A stretch of DNA of 64,000 nucleotides, taken from the NCBI GenBank assembly GCA_964035575.1, contig OZ037845.1:248001-312000 (forward strand), written 5' to 3'. Made by a program: the position numbers and the translations under genes. This document shows positions 20,633-34,402 of the stretch, piece after piece; the first letter of the stretch is position 1, and each line of letters begins with the position of its first letter. The stretch is from Rhynchopus sp. YZ270_cl-10 (taxonomy: Eukaryota; Euglenozoa; Diplonemea; Diplonemida; Diplonemidae). The notes below the pieces were generated by a model. It saw only the letters and a program-made list of their open reading frames with translations, was not told where the DNA came from and ran no database searches.

Positions 20633-23600
20633 TTACACAACGTCATGTTGAATTTGCTCCTGACAGGGTTCTGTACTCCCGACTGGGGCTGTGTTGTTCT
20701 TGCTGCCCTGCTTCTTTGTGTACACCAGAAGACCAAGGACAACAAGCAGCAGAACCACAACGGCAACAACAAGAAGCACAATCATCACAACGTTGTCCTC
20801 GTTGTCCTTCTTGGGGACACTGCGCACTGTCGTGGCAGGCCCACACGAGTACTCTGTGACAATAACGTCTGAGTCGACCTTGGTCCACCGCATCTGAATG
20901 TTGGAGACATGGCTGCCGCCGTGCTTCTCAAAGAGAGCTGCGAAGAAGCGGCTCTCCATGCAGCCGTCAAAGTCGATCTTGGGTGTCGGCGTGCCGTCGA
21001 CGACGAACTGAACACCGTGCACCTCGTTTGTCTCTGGCATGCGTGCTGGGCATAGTGTCGGGGTGGTGCTGCTGCACAGACCGATGCTGTGGAAGGTGGT
21101 CTCGGTTGAGGTGGGCCCACGCAGGGCCACCAAGGCGCTCGCCTCGTTGCGTGCAAAGTCCGACACCTTGACCAGCATCGTCGAGTTCTCAACCTCGTCA
21201 GTCGTCCAGCAGACGTGGCTGCCGTTGTAGCGGCTTGTCCAGTCCTCCTCCCCGACCTGCATGGACAGCGTCGACACATCGACACCAGAGATTGTGTCCT
21301 CGAGGGCGAGGTGGATGCAGCCCTGCGAGTAGCTGCGCGTGTTGATCGTTGGCGGTGCAAAGTCCCACACAGCCTCGGCAGAGGTCGTGACGTTGAGCCC
21401 AAAGCGGTTGGCCGCAGTGCAGGTGATGCGGGTCGAAGGTGTCGCCTTCTTCTCAAAGGAGATGGACCCAGCCTCGGACGTCGTCACCACCTCTGCGATG
21501 GTCGTGCTCCCGTCGTCGTTCAGCACAGACAGCGTGCAGTTGTACAGCATCTCCGACTCTGCGTCCGCACACCCACCCCACGAAGCCGTGGCGTTGCGCC
21601 CCACCGTCACAAAGACACGCTCGCTAGAGCAGTCCTCCTCCCCGTCGACCTCGGAGCACATCTGTGTGAAGTTGTCCTTGCACACCGGCGGCGTCACATC
21701 CACACTCCCAAAGTCCGCAAGGGTGTTCCCCTCCGACAGCAGTGCCGACACCTCTGCGTCCGACAGCACGACAGACGTCGCTGTGCTGCACGCAGACACC
21801 TGGTTCGCCAGTGTGCAGCACACCTCTGCCCCCAGCACATCCCCGCCAGCGACCTCCAAGGGGAATGGGAACATGGTCGCCTCAATCTTCTCAGACTCGT
21901 CCGCAAGCCCGCCGTTCACTGTCAACGTAAAGCGGCAGTGCAGGAGCGGCACTGCTGTGTCCTCTTCAAGCCCAGAGCTCAGCGTCACACCAAGGCCAGG
22001 CTTCACACGCCCCTGCAGGGGTGCGCTCCCGAACCCGAACCTCGCCACCACGTCGGGCGAGTCCAGGGAGACCGTCGTCGTGTTGCAGACCTGGGTCGTC
22101 AGGCCTGCCTTGTTGTGCGCCGTGATGCACGTCACTGCGGGGCCCGCGGGGAACGTCGCTGGCAGCAGCATTTCGTACTGTGGTGTCTCTGTGTCGAGAC
22201 GCACTGTGCATGCGCCACCTTCCGCTGCCTCTGCAGACGCAGCAATGCAGATCACAAACCTGCTTACGTCTGTCTCGTCGTCTTCAAAGGTCGTGTTGAA
22301 ATAAACAGTCTGCCCCAGGCTCGGTGCTGCATACACCGGCACTGGCAGCCCCTCCACCTTCACCGGTGCAGTCAAGTCGTACTGGAACACCCCCAACAGA
22401 GCTGTGCTGCACTCCGTCAGACACACGTGTGCTGTCAAAAACACCTCCCCCAGCACAACTGTCGTCAGCTCCGCCTCGTAAACACCCTCCTCAGAGAGCG
22501 GCAGCCAGGTCACCGCAACAACATCCGACCCAGGTCCTGCCCGACCTGCAGAGAACCCCACAGAACGCACCGCAAACTCAGAGGAGATGCGGAACCGCAC
22601 AATGTTGTCCTTCTGTGTCAGGTATGTGATTGTGTAGTTCGCGTCCAGGCTCTCGTCCGTCACTGTGTCCACAAGGAGCACACCGTTGCGCACTGTCGGG
22701 ACATGGGCGTGCGACAGTGCGTCTGCAAGCACTGTCTCCTCGTTGTCGGTGTCGTTCTTCAGCATCTCAATAACGGGAACGTGGTCCACAGGGACCGACT
22801 GGAACGACGTCTCCCCCAGAACAGCAAACCCACCATGTGTCCTGAACTGCGCCACCACCTTGTACACCCCAGACTCGAAAGGCTCCGCAAACTCAGCAAC
22901 AAAGGAGCGTGTCCCATCCGCAGCGCCCTCCTTCGTCCCCTCGGTGTCCACAGCGATGTTCCTCTCCTCCGCAACAGTCTCCCCAACACTGTTCTGCACA
23001 GTCACGTCGAGGCTCCCCGGGTACGCAGTGTTGATCGCCACACGCACCGTCTGCCCTGCAACGTCCGGCGTCACGTCGTACGTCTTCACACCAAGGAGAA
23101 GCGGCTGGGTCACCTCGTTCACAAGAAGCCCAGCAGCAACCTCACCCGACAGACGTGCCCCCCTGCACTGTGCGACTGCCTGCAGGGTTCCTTCAGGGAG
23201 GGTTGCTGTTGCTGTCGCGTTCTCACTGTCGGTGGCATTGTCGTTCTTCCTGAGCGCAACACAGACAACGTCGAGAAGCGTGTCGTTCTTTGCAGTAAAA
23301 GTCGTTGTCACTGCGCCAGCACACTGTGCTGCAGTCTGGTCAGCATTCTGCGGCTCGCACGCAACGTCCGGTGTGACGACAACGTCGCAGGAGAGCGTCT
23401 CGCCGCTGGCAGGTGCCAGGCCGCTGACGTCGACGCAGACCTCCCCCGCAGAGACGTGGTGCACAGACTCGTAGCTGCTGCCCGCAGTGAAGTTGAGTGC
23501 ATGCACAACCTCCGTCCGACCCTCCGCAAACACAAAGGACACCACGTCCGAGGTGAACGTCAGCCCAAACCCGTAGTTGTCCGTCGCCACCACGCGCACC

Positions 23601-26600
23601 GCGTACTGCACAGCGTTCTCCCACGCAGTGAAGCCCGCAGGCAGCGCCTTCCCATCCGCGTCCTCAACCTCCGTTGCGTAGGTCACCCAGTCGTGCGTCT
23701 CGTGCGACACACACAGCGTCGCATGTGCCCACAGCGTCTTCCCGTCCTCAAGGATCGCACGCCCCTCCTCACACCCAAGCTCAACCGCAAATGCGGGGAT
23801 CGCCGTTGCCACACGCACAACCTGTTCCACAGAGGACACCAACCCAACCATGTCGACTGCCGTCAGGGAGACCACGTAAAGCCCGTCTGCAAGCGGCTTC
23901 AGGCAGTGCTGCGACTGTGCGTTTGTCGCCACGGCTGCTGTCTCCACAACCGTTCCAATACTGCCACTCCCACTGCCCTGTTGGCGCACAGTCAGCTCTG
24001 CAGAGCGCACGTTGTGGTCGTCCGTCGCCGTCGTGTCCACGCACAGGTCAGAGCTGTTCGCAGCCCCCTCTGCAGGCAGACCCGCAACTGCCACCAGCAC
24101 CGCCGGGTGCACAGAGTCCGGTGACACACGGTAGCGTGTCGTGCGCTCCTGCCCACTCGCCACACGCAGCGACACAAGCCCGACCCACACGTCCCCGTCA
24201 CCACCGTTGCCACGCGACTCGTTTCCAAAGCACAGCGTTGTCGTGTTTGTCCCTTCTGGTGCTGCTGCACCAGTAGTGCCTGGGAGTGCAGCACCCGCCG
24301 CATCCTCAACACGTGCACGCAGGGTGACATCCCCCAGGTCGTGGGTCGCATTCCACTGCACGCACCACCCGTTCGGCGCAAAGGCGTTCACAAGCATCAC
24401 CGACACATCCTCGTCCGAGACGAAGTCAGTCATCGCAACGTCGTTGACGGCAACAGACAGCGCCGCAGGGGTGGTGTCAACAATCTTCGACTGCGACACC
24501 TTCGCAGACAGGCCTGCGCCGTTCTCGACAAACGCAGTCACGGTGAGCTTCTGTGCGTGCGAGGTCGCCACACGCGCAAAGTACGTCTTCGCGAAGAAGC
24601 CCTCACGCACCACAGCAACACCGACCTGCGAGAACAGCACCCCCTCAGCACCACCGTCAATCGTCAGCGTGATGTCCACCGCATCACTCGAGGGCTCGTC
24701 CCCAGACACAAACACCGTGCACGTCACGTTCTCGTCCTCGCTGCAGGCATACCCCCTCGAGGCACCGCACCCGCAGTCCACGTCGACTGCCGCCTTCGGT
24801 GGCGTCGTGTCCACATCCGCCGTCGCAACAGGCAGCTCGCACGTCGGCAGGCCATCCTTCAGCACACGCACCAAGAGGAACACCTGCGTGTCCTCGCTCA
24901 GCTTCAGCTGCGTCACGTTCGTCGAGTTCGAGAAGTCCAGCGTCTCAGCAAACTGCGTCTGTGTCGTCGCAACCACACTGCAGTCAAAGGGCGCCGTCCC
25001 GAGACAGTACTCAAGCGTGCAGCCGCCAGAAGACACACAGTCATAGGCAGGGATGTCCACTGTCGCAGCCAAGCTCGCCACGTCGGGGTAGGCACGCTGT
25101 GTGAAGGCAACCTCGCCAGAGCACTGGCTGTTCAGAACAGAGGGCGGGGACGCGGCAGAGACATAGGTCCCAGTCCCGTCGGAGCAGGTCACGCGGGACA
25201 CGACCGAGATGCCTTCCTCCGACGCAGAGTCGGTCAGGTTCACCGTAATGCTGTGCTGGCCGGCGAGCAGTGCGCCTGTGTGGTACACCACCGAGGTGTT
25301 CTCCGCGTCGAGGACCGCAAGCGAGCAGGCGTACTGCAGCTCCTCGAAGCGGCTTGGGATCGGGCACGTCCCGTCGTGGTCGACGACCGCCTGCGGCACG
25401 CCCCACACCGCGAGGTACGTGTTGTGCACAGCGCCACCACCTACCACCGCCAGTCCCGACATTGTCCCGTCCACACCCAGCCCTGCCGCATCCGACGCAC
25501 GCACCACCATGCCCGCACCACCAAAGGTAAGCACGTCTGCGTCCACAGCAGGGTGCCCACGCACACCGCCAAAGCGGCCCGTCCCGCACCTTGTCTCCTC
25601 AGCATCATCACCGCGCAGCACCGCGTCCAGCGTGCGCCCGCCGATGCAGTTCCCCACAGTCTGCACGTCCGAGTGCCCGGGTGACGTGAAGAGCACCTCA
25701 CGCAGGGGCAGCGACCGCACCAGGGCCGAGCAGTAGCCAGTGTCGCCGATGATGCGTCCCCTCCCGCTCACGGGTGGCAGGCCCCAGGCTGTGTCCTGGC
25801 ACATCCTGCGTGTTGCTGTTGCTGTCGTTGTGGTGTTCGCACTAATGACCGCAAGCAGGACACGTTCACCCTCACACATCACCTCAACAGCGGTCGTGGC
25901 ACTGGTGCGCACAAGGCGGTGGCCGCTGTCGCTACAGCGGCGCATTGCCTCCTCTGCAGCAGCTCTCGTCAGCACCGTCGTTGCGCCATACACACCCGTC
26001 ACCACGACCTTGTCGCTCAGTGCAGTAGTAGCAGCAGTCGCATTAGCACGACGCACACACGGCAACAACGTCACAGTGAGTCTGTCCTGCGGCACCACAG
26101 CGTCGTGCGCATAGCGTCCGTTCACAACGTCCCCAGCACTCAGCTGCGGCGGCGTCCACACAACAATGCGGCCAGACTCGCGCTGCACATTCCCTGCCGC
26201 ATCCGTCGCTGCGTAGAAGAACTGCACGTTCCCACTGAAGTTCCCGGTCTCGAACGTGAAGACCGTGTTGTTCGCCGCGTCCTGCACCGAGGTCACCGAG
26301 AGCAGCTCCCCCCCGAGGAACGCCGTCAGCGTCTCCGTTGCTGTGTCGTCCGAGACACGCCCAACGGACACAGTCACCACGTTCCCTGCGTGCACCACAA
26401 CAGGGTGGGTCACGTTGTTTGCTGGCGGGGTGAGGTCGACGGTGAAGCGGTGCGAGGTGAGGCAGGTCTTCAGGTTGCCTCCGGTTGCGGTGAAGGCAAG
26501 GGTGTACTCTGCTCCGTCGTCGAGAGGCGTCGCTGCGTCCACGGGGAGGCAGTGCAGGGCACCGAGGACAGCAGGGCCCGTCGCAAGCGTCGCACCAAAT

Positions 26601-29600
26601 GCGTCAGAGAGCGTCGCCTGCGCACCGTGCACACCACACCCCTCCGCCGTCGCAATGAAGCACACCTTGCTCGCAAAGCGCGACACCTCCCTCCGCCCCG
26701 TCGCATCCCCAACATACACACCACACTTCGGTGCCAGCGCCGTCACCCGCACCACATTCCCCAGAGTAAACTCAGACACCTGTCCCAGCTGTGTTGCAGC
26801 AACCCCAACACGCAGTCCCACCTCGGCATGCGACGCAGGCATCGAAAAGCACTGCTGCGCGTCAAATGTAACTGCTTCTGAGGTTGAAGCCAAGGCTGCC
26901 TCCACCGCAGTTTCACCATCAAACAGACGCATGCTCAGTGTCCGTGTCGGCCCAAACCCAAAGTCTTCGGGCTCTGTCAGTGTCACGCAGACCTGCCCCG
27001 AAGGCAGCACACAGGCCGGGTTCGCAACCCTCTCAGGTGCCTGTGTCGCAAAGGTGAAGAAGCTGCCCAGAGGCACACGAGCTGAGCTCCCTGCCTTCCC
27101 CTTCACAGTTGCCTCTGCGTAGTTGCGTCCGACAGGCAGGTCTGCTGCAGTGTCTCCCACAACTACAGAGGCAGTGAAGCGCATGTCACCACCACCAGCA
27201 ATAGGCGTAAGCACACCACGTCCTGTGATGAGACTCCCGTTCGCAAGCTTCACAAAGAACACTGGCTCCGCCTCAAGACCACCAAAGGGAACGTTCCCAA
27301 CACGCGCAGAGAAGCAGAGACGACGCAGGTCAGTCTGAAAGGTGGCGTCATCACCACAGGTCGCAGTCGCCTCAGTCACCTGCGGGACACGGAAGTCAGT
27401 GCGCACACACATGCTGTCCTCAGAAGAGAGCCCAGTAACGCCGACAGTCGTGACAGTCATGTTGTAGGCCTCGCCGTCGGGAAGCTCGCGTGCGACGTCC
27501 CTGATGCAGAAGCGGCGCCCCAGCTGCCCAGACGCAGACGCAACCACGTCCCCGCTGCTGTTCGTCACAGCAACAGTTGTGTTGGCAGAGAAACGCGACT
27601 CGGTCCACCGCACACACAGCAGCGCCGCGTCCGTACGGTACTGACAGCCGTCCGCATCCTTCGGGACGTCGGCAGTCGTGTCAAGCACAGGCACCGGCGG
27701 CCCCTGCACAACATACATCTGCCGCCCAGCCTGCGTCGCAGCACGCCCAGTCGACCCCTCCGCACTCATCTCAACCGTCACCCACCCGTCCGAACAGCCC
27801 ACCGTCGGGACATCCAAGGTCGGGACCGTGCTGCACGTCGTCGCCCCACAGGCACTCCCGTCCGCACCCAGCATGCGCCCGCAGTACTTTGTCACAGGTG
27901 TGTTCGACCCCGGCCACTGCTTCGTCCGCATCGCACTCGAGGCTCCACCCTCAACAAAGGTCGCACTCGAGCCAAGGGCAACCTGCGGCATCGCGCGTGG
28001 TGCCTCGGGCGTCGCTGTCGGGAACTCACGCTTGAAGAGCATCAGTTGGCGCGACTTTGCAGAGAACCGCAGGATCGTGAAGCGGTGCGTCTTGAAGCTC
28101 ACCCGCACGTAGAAGAACCCAATCTTCACCTGAATGTACGCCACAAACGCGTTCACCTCAATCGCAAACGGCACAAGCTCCAGCGGCACAGACAGACTCG
28201 TTGCCAGCGGGAAGCTGCTGAAGTCCACCCCAGCCGTCACAGGGATCGTCACGTCCATCACCACACCACGGATCTCCACCCCGACCTTGGCAATAATCAG
28301 CGAGATCGACGCCTGCGCCGTTACTAGCAGACGCACGTTCGGCCCAAGCCCGGCAGTCAGCTGCTTCTCGGGGAGGTTCAGCCCGACAGACCAGGTCGCC
28401 CCAATCTCGAGCGTCGCCTCCGCACTCAGCTCCAGACAGAAGAACACCACCAGGATGCAGGTCTGCACGCGCGCAAGCAGGATCCGCTTCCCGGGGATGT
28501 CGTTCGTCACAGACAGCTCCGCTAGCGCACTCGCCTCGTGCGCTGAGATCACAGGTCTGTCGATAATCGACTGCCCGGCGAACTCGAACGACAGTCTGTT
28601 CAGCGTCTCCTGCGTCACCTCAAAGGGGAGGTCGATCCCAACCGACTTCCCAAAGTCGAGCACCAGTGTGTAGTGGTCTGCCGTCGCCCCGTCTGCGTAG
28701 CGCACCTTTGCCGCCCAGTTCCCGTCTTCGCCCCTCGCACTCCGCTCAAAGGTACGGTACGCCGACACGTCCCCGAACGCAGCACAGGCAGACCTCGCAG
28801 ACGCGTGCGCCACAACTGCCGCAAGCTCAAAGTTATGCGTGAAGAACGTCTCCACCGCCTCCTCGTCCAGCTCACCCGCCTCCACACCGTCCTCACTCCG
28901 CGCAAAGTTCAGAATATGCACCATCATGCAGGTCTGCTCCCAGGGCGCGTACGTCACATACGACACAGCACTGTCCCGCGTCAGCCAAAACGCTGCCTCA
29001 GCATGGAACATCGCCTCCGCAACAGACGGCTTCGCACCCCCCTTCGCCTGGTACGACCGTGGGATCCCCTCAATCGTCAGGTCAGACCCGGTCCGGTGTG
29101 CAGTCCCGTGCAGGGGCTTTGCCTCCGACGGGTACGACCCGCCCTGTGGCGGGGATGCCGCACCGATGCGTGGCAGCGACCCGGAGCCACGTGCACGCCA
29201 GAAGTCGCAGAGCTGCTGTGCAATTGCCTCCACCACGTCCTGTGCTTCGGAGCGCAGGTGTGTCTCGCGTGCGCCTGACGCAAGGTCCAGGCAGTCTGCC
29301 CCAGAGGCCCGCTGCCACATTGCTTTCGATGATTTTTTCAGGAACGCCTGCAGCTTCGGACTCAGTGTCGTGCTCTGCTCCTCCACAGAGCGCTTCCCCT
29401 GCACAATTGCCTTGAACAGCTTCACTGCCTGCACATAGTCCTTCGTTGTCGCCTTCACCGAGCTGCACGAAGAAGAAATATCAAACCCACGCGTCTTCAG
29501 CTGTGCGCAGATCTGTGCCTCAGTGAGGGTCTCTGTTTTGCTTGGGGTCTCAAATCCAGACTTCTTCTTTGCAGCCAGTACGTTGCTCTCTCTTTCGTCT

Positions 29601-31577
29601 CCTTCCGTCAGCGCGGTAATCACGTCAATCGCCTCCCCCAGTGGCGGTGCCGACAGGGAGAGGAACTTGCCAAGGCGGAAGTCTGCGTCAAAGATCGTGA
29701 ACGTGAAGCCAAGCACCTCAAGCTCTGCAAAGGCGTGCGCCACAGCCTTCGCTTCAAACTCAAAGAACCCGCCAAGGATGTCTGCCGCAAGCTTCGCGAA
29801 GACACCGTATTCGAAGCCCATTGTCACAACAATAGGGCCGCCACCAAGCTTCTTCTCCTTCGACTTCAACGGCAAACCAAAAGTCTTGTCGAAGCTCAGC
29901 AGACTCTCCTGCACATCTGCAGTCCGCCCACAGCGTGCTCCAGCCAGCAGACGCACCAGCTTCTTCTCTGCTTCGTCCACGTGTCCTCTTCTTGTTGTTG
30001 CTGTTGTTGTTGTAGTCACATTCCCTGCAAGCATCCCAGCCTCTCTGCACCCAAAGTCGTGTCTTTTGTGCAGAAGCGACAGTGCAGTTGCGCGTGCATC
30101 CGGGTGTGGGTGGGTCACTGCGTGGTGTGCCAGTGTGTCGCGCACAACAGCGTTCTTTGTGTCGCGCGACAGAACACGCAGGGCCGCACCACAACCAAGC
30201 CCACCACTGCTGCACTGTGCGTCCGCGAACTGCGCTGCGTGGTCGCGCACCGTGTGCATCGGCAGGCTGCGCAGCACGTCGACCCCAGCACGGTGTGGGC
30301 CCTTCAGTACTGCAAGCAGCGTGTCTGCGTGCGCCTGCTGGTCTGCCGCGGCAGAGTGCTTCGCAATCACCGCACCGACCAGGTGTGGCTCCTCCAGTTT
30401 TGTTGTTGTTGTCCCCGCAGCTGTGCTCGCGTGCTCCTCCACAGCGCTCAGCAGTGCACGCGACAGCGACGGCACACCCTCACCCTCCGCATGCGCAGCC
30501 ATCCCCTGCCACACCACCGCCGACAACACGTTCACATCCGCACACCGCACCACAATGCACTGCTCCAGCCTCGCCGTTGCCTCCACTGTCCCTGCCAAGG
30601 CAAGTGCATCAAGAACACGCCGCATGTGGCGAGTGTGCTGTTGTTTGCGTTCATCCTCGTCCTCATCCTCGTGTTGGTGCTCCACACGAGAGAGGTACTC
30701 CTCCTCTTCAATCACAACCACAACCTCCTCCCAACGGTGCGTCATCAGTTCCATCAAAGCGTGCACTGCTTCCAGCGAGTCTGACATTCCCGTGACTAGG
30801 TGGCGCACACGTGGCGCAAGGCTGTCCTCCTCAGGCTCCGCAGCGCTGCGGTGGGCGTGCGTGTGGATCTGTGCTTTCGACGCAGCTTCCGTGAGGGTCA
30901 CGCGTGTCAGCAGGGTTGAGGTTGCTGCTGCTGTACGTGCAGCTGTCGCAGGGGTCGCACGTTCACGCGACAGCGTCGCACATGTTCTGCTGACCATCCC
31001 GTGTCCGTGGTCCTCGTGCGTCGTTGCGTCCGTGCAGATCTCCAGTGTTTTCAGTCCGTGAGCGTCATGTGTCCCACTGAGGGTGTGGCTGTGCTGCGAA
31101 ACCTTGCCCTGTGCGTGCTGCATCTCCTCCTTTGCAGTGCCGTTCCCAAAGCTGTACCACATCGTCAGCGGGCGCAGCATCAGCATCACCTCAAGGGCTT
31201 CAGGTGCTGTGCACTCTGCGCTGTGTCTGCGGAAGGCCGGACCAGCAGGCGAGTCTTCATCGCACACGTGCAGAAGGCATTTGTTGAGGACCGCCGTGTC
31301 CACCTGCTGCGGCATCGAACCTGCCACGCCTTCGAACAGAGAGCGCACGTGCACTGCATGGCAGGACGCCCCAACAGCAGTCAGGTCAAAGTCCGCCCAG
31401 CGCACTCCTCCAGACACCGTCGTTGCGGAGTGGTGCTTCACCTCAGTCTTGCTCTTGATACGCATTCTGTAGTCGACCTCGCTGTGCAGGGGGTGGTCAC
31501 GGTGCGTCACCTCTGCTCCCGACACTGAGGTAGCTCCTGTGCAGAGCACGCACACCAACGCTGCGAGCCACATGTGG

Positions 31578-31608
<31 letters not shown>

Positions 31609-34402
31609 TGTGTGTTGTCATCTTTGCGGCTCTTGTTGTTGTTGTCACTGCCGTGAACAGAACCTGAAGACCACACACAACCACAGTCGCATGAAGCACA
31701 ATGTACAGCGCAAAGACACCCAGCACCACAAGCCCTTCCCATGCAGTCGGGACGCGTGGTGCTGCACGAAGGTCGGTTTCCCCGCCACCAAAGGAAGAGG
31801 CACACCAGAGGAGGCCGTTTGCCCACCAGTGCAGGTGGTCGAGGCCCGCCTCTTGCGGAGAGTCAATGTCGCCGGTGAAGGTCGTCAGGAAGTGGAAGGG
31901 GAGGTACACGAGGTCCATCACCTCTGCCGAGAAGTCGTAGCTGCTGTGTTCCGAGATCAGTGTCCACGCACCCTTCGCGTCACTGCGGATGAGAAGTGTC
32001 GAGGTGGGTGTCAGGTGCGAGACAAACCCGTCCACAGTCTCTGCACCAATGTCCGTCACAGGGGACGCAACCAACACCTCCTCACCTTCACCCTCACCCT
32101 CGTGGACAAGCAGGACGTCACCCAGAGCCACCTCCTGCGCACGCTTCCGGCCGTCAGTTGTGTACACAAAGTGGTCTGGCGACACAACCAGCAGACCTGC
32201 ACCATGGCGCAGACGCGTCATGTCAATAGGGGTTGCATGCGAGTGGTGGTGCACACCGTGCATCGTCGACCATGTGCACACACCCTGCGCAGTGCAGGTA
32301 CGCAGTTCGTCTGCCGACGTCACGTCCGCTGCCATCTTCGGCCCATTCCGTGTCAGAAGCTCTGCCGTGAGAGGGTAGCAGCCAGAAGTTGACGGGATAC
32401 CCAAATCAACATTTATAGGGGGGCAATTGGCAGGCATTGTGCAGGAACGGGTGCTCGCGCCGCCACAGAAGGAACTCGCGACGGGCACGCTGTCACACTG
32501 TCTAGTGCAGCCCATCGTCTGCGTTCCGCCACGACCGACGCAGGTGGGCCTGCAGGTCCCTGGGCGGTCTGCTTTGTAGCCACCTTCGAAGAAGGTACAT
32601 CCGCGACGGAGGGTCAGCTCGGCCTCAGAGGTGCCGCATTGCGCCAGGTTGAAGGGGGTTTTGGGGAGCGTCGTCTCGCATGTGTCCACACAGAAGGCTT
32701 GGCGGTGCTGCGAGCCCGCCCCGCAGATGTTGTCGCAGATGCCGTACTCGGTGTGCGTCACACCAAAGACACGACGCTGGCAGGGGAGCTGCGGCTTCTC
32801 CAGGCCCGCGCAGTGTGTCTCCGCCACAGTCAGCCCCGAGCACGCAGCACGGCACACCATCTGCGACACACCCTCGCACGACGAAGGAGACGTCGCGCCA
32901 GGTGCATCTAGACACACCTCCGTTGCAGTCCACTCGTGCCACTCCCCAACACAGGCCTGCACTGCACGCGGCTGTGTCTCGGGGCTGCACTCGTCCAGAC
33001 CAGTCACCGCCAGGGTGCACACATCGCCACATTGCACACTGCGTGTCTGGACCCCCTCCACACCGCACTTCTTCTGTACAGACGTCGTGCACTCCGAGAA
33101 CTCCCCAACCGGCAGCCAGTCAATCGTCTGCGGCGTGCACGCCACCTCCGTTGTGGGACGGTCTGCCTCAGAGCACAGCGTCGACACCGTCCCGTCGCAG
33201 AGCAGGCATGTCGCCGCCTGTGTCTGCGTGCCACTGCAGGTGCAGTTTCCGGCCGTGATGTGCCAGTCTGCCGGCAGCGAGGTGCACGCCACCGTTTCCG
33301 TCTCGTCTGCCGTCGCGCACGTGTTCCCGCCGTACATCGGCGTGGGGTTGGAGCAGGTGCGTGTGCGTGACATCGTCCCCGACCCGCACGCATTGCTGCA
33401 GGCCCCGAAGGTACCGAACTCACTCAGACCTCCGTGCTGTGCAGGGGGGAACACAAGGAACACCTGCCCACGCACAACAACCACCCCACCGTGCTCAGTA
33501 CTGCACGCCACAGCAGGTGGGTTCGGCGAGGACAGTGGTGTCAACGTCGCAAGCGTCTGCCCACCCGCGAGCAACACATCGTCGCCGATCTTCGCTGTAC
33601 GCAGCTCTGCGCCCTTTGCAGTGTACGTCACTGTCACATCCTTGCTGTCCGAGGATGTGGATGTAGATACAGATGCTGCGTACATTCCACTCGAAAGACC
33701 ACACAGCGACCATGTTGCTGCTGCCTCATCAACACAGGTCAGTCCCACACCAAGGAGGTGCTCCAACCCCTCGCAGGACATCCCCAGGCGCGTCGACGTC
33801 ACACCACCGGCAACCTCCTCAAGCACCGTCTCCTCGCCACTCTGTGCAGCAACGTGCCCGGCCACCATGGCAACCGAGTCTGCACTCAGCTGTCTCATTT
33901 CGTCGGTTGTGTTGGCAGTCCCGGAGCAGACGTCTGAGTAGAGGCTGCGTTCGATGTGGTCGTCGAGGTGTGCTGTCGCGAAGGCGCCTTCGTAAGCAGA
34001 AAAGGCCGTCACCGGGGCTGCCGTACGGAAGGCAGTGAAGGCAACCTCAGTCAGCACACAGTCCGCAGAGATGGCCACAGTGTGCACACCTGCAGCAGAG
34101 GTCGCTGCCATACGCGCACCACCACCCTCGCAGCCAGCAAGACACTGCACCTTCGCACCAAACATCTCTGCACCAGAGGACACAGCACCGCACTGTGTCC
34201 ACCCGCCTGCCGTCTTGTGGTACGCAGCCAGCGTCAGCAGCGGCGCACGCCCCACAACAAGGAACTCCCCGCAGTACGCTGCAGAAGAGGCCGTAGGTGC
34301 GGCACCTGGCTCAAGGTCGAACACCACCGCAGGGGTTGTGTCCGCACACACGCATCCGAGTGAGAGGAGCAGCCCCATCGCGACTGCTGCAGGTTGCAGC
34401 AT
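20633..34402 (-). CDS. Giant TSP1/Hint/vitellogenin-like/Ig-like surface protein
   Basis: One uninterrupted ORF of 4589 aa from 34402. The frame stays open to 34462, but those codons are a T-rich tract ending CTGCGGAG, a likely leader acceptor, so the start giving signal peptide MLQPAAVAMGLLLSLGCVCA is preferred. Numbering below starts at 34462. Thrombospondin-type-1-like Cys modules span about 345-690 (FGACSNACGSGTMSRTRTC; EYGICDNICGAGSQHR). A Hint domain starts at SGC695Y and contains SPDH764, ALGDVLLV and HLTPTSTLLI (to about 835). A hydrophobic helix lies at about 907-935. A poly-Ser/Asn run and a second signal-like stretch follow M964 (MWLAALVCVLC). A vitellogenin-like region comes next: a beta start, a helical superhelix at about 1180-1475, then long beta strands to about 2140. 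Many Ig-like modules follow (DTTPPKA, TDAAGN) with many N-glycosylation sites. The C-terminal helix is at about 4555-4583 with a short tail. Hedgehog-type cleavage before C695 is inferred. Confidence 0.8.
31960..32380 (-). other. Hint (Hedgehog/intein-type) domain segment of the giant gene
   Basis: The codon for C695 is 32380-32378. The conserved Gly-Cys-aromatic cleavage context (SGCYPLTAELL), the substituted TxxH motif (SPDH, His codon 32173-32171) and the following GRKRAQEVALGDVLLV and DGFVSHLTPTSTLLI match the order of Hedgehog C-terminal domains. The Thr of TxxH is Ser here. Confidence 0.65.

Noticed and set aside
21215-24124. 969-codon plus-strand ORF
   Set aside because: Antisense shadow of the giant gene: Arg/His/Cys-rich, no domains.
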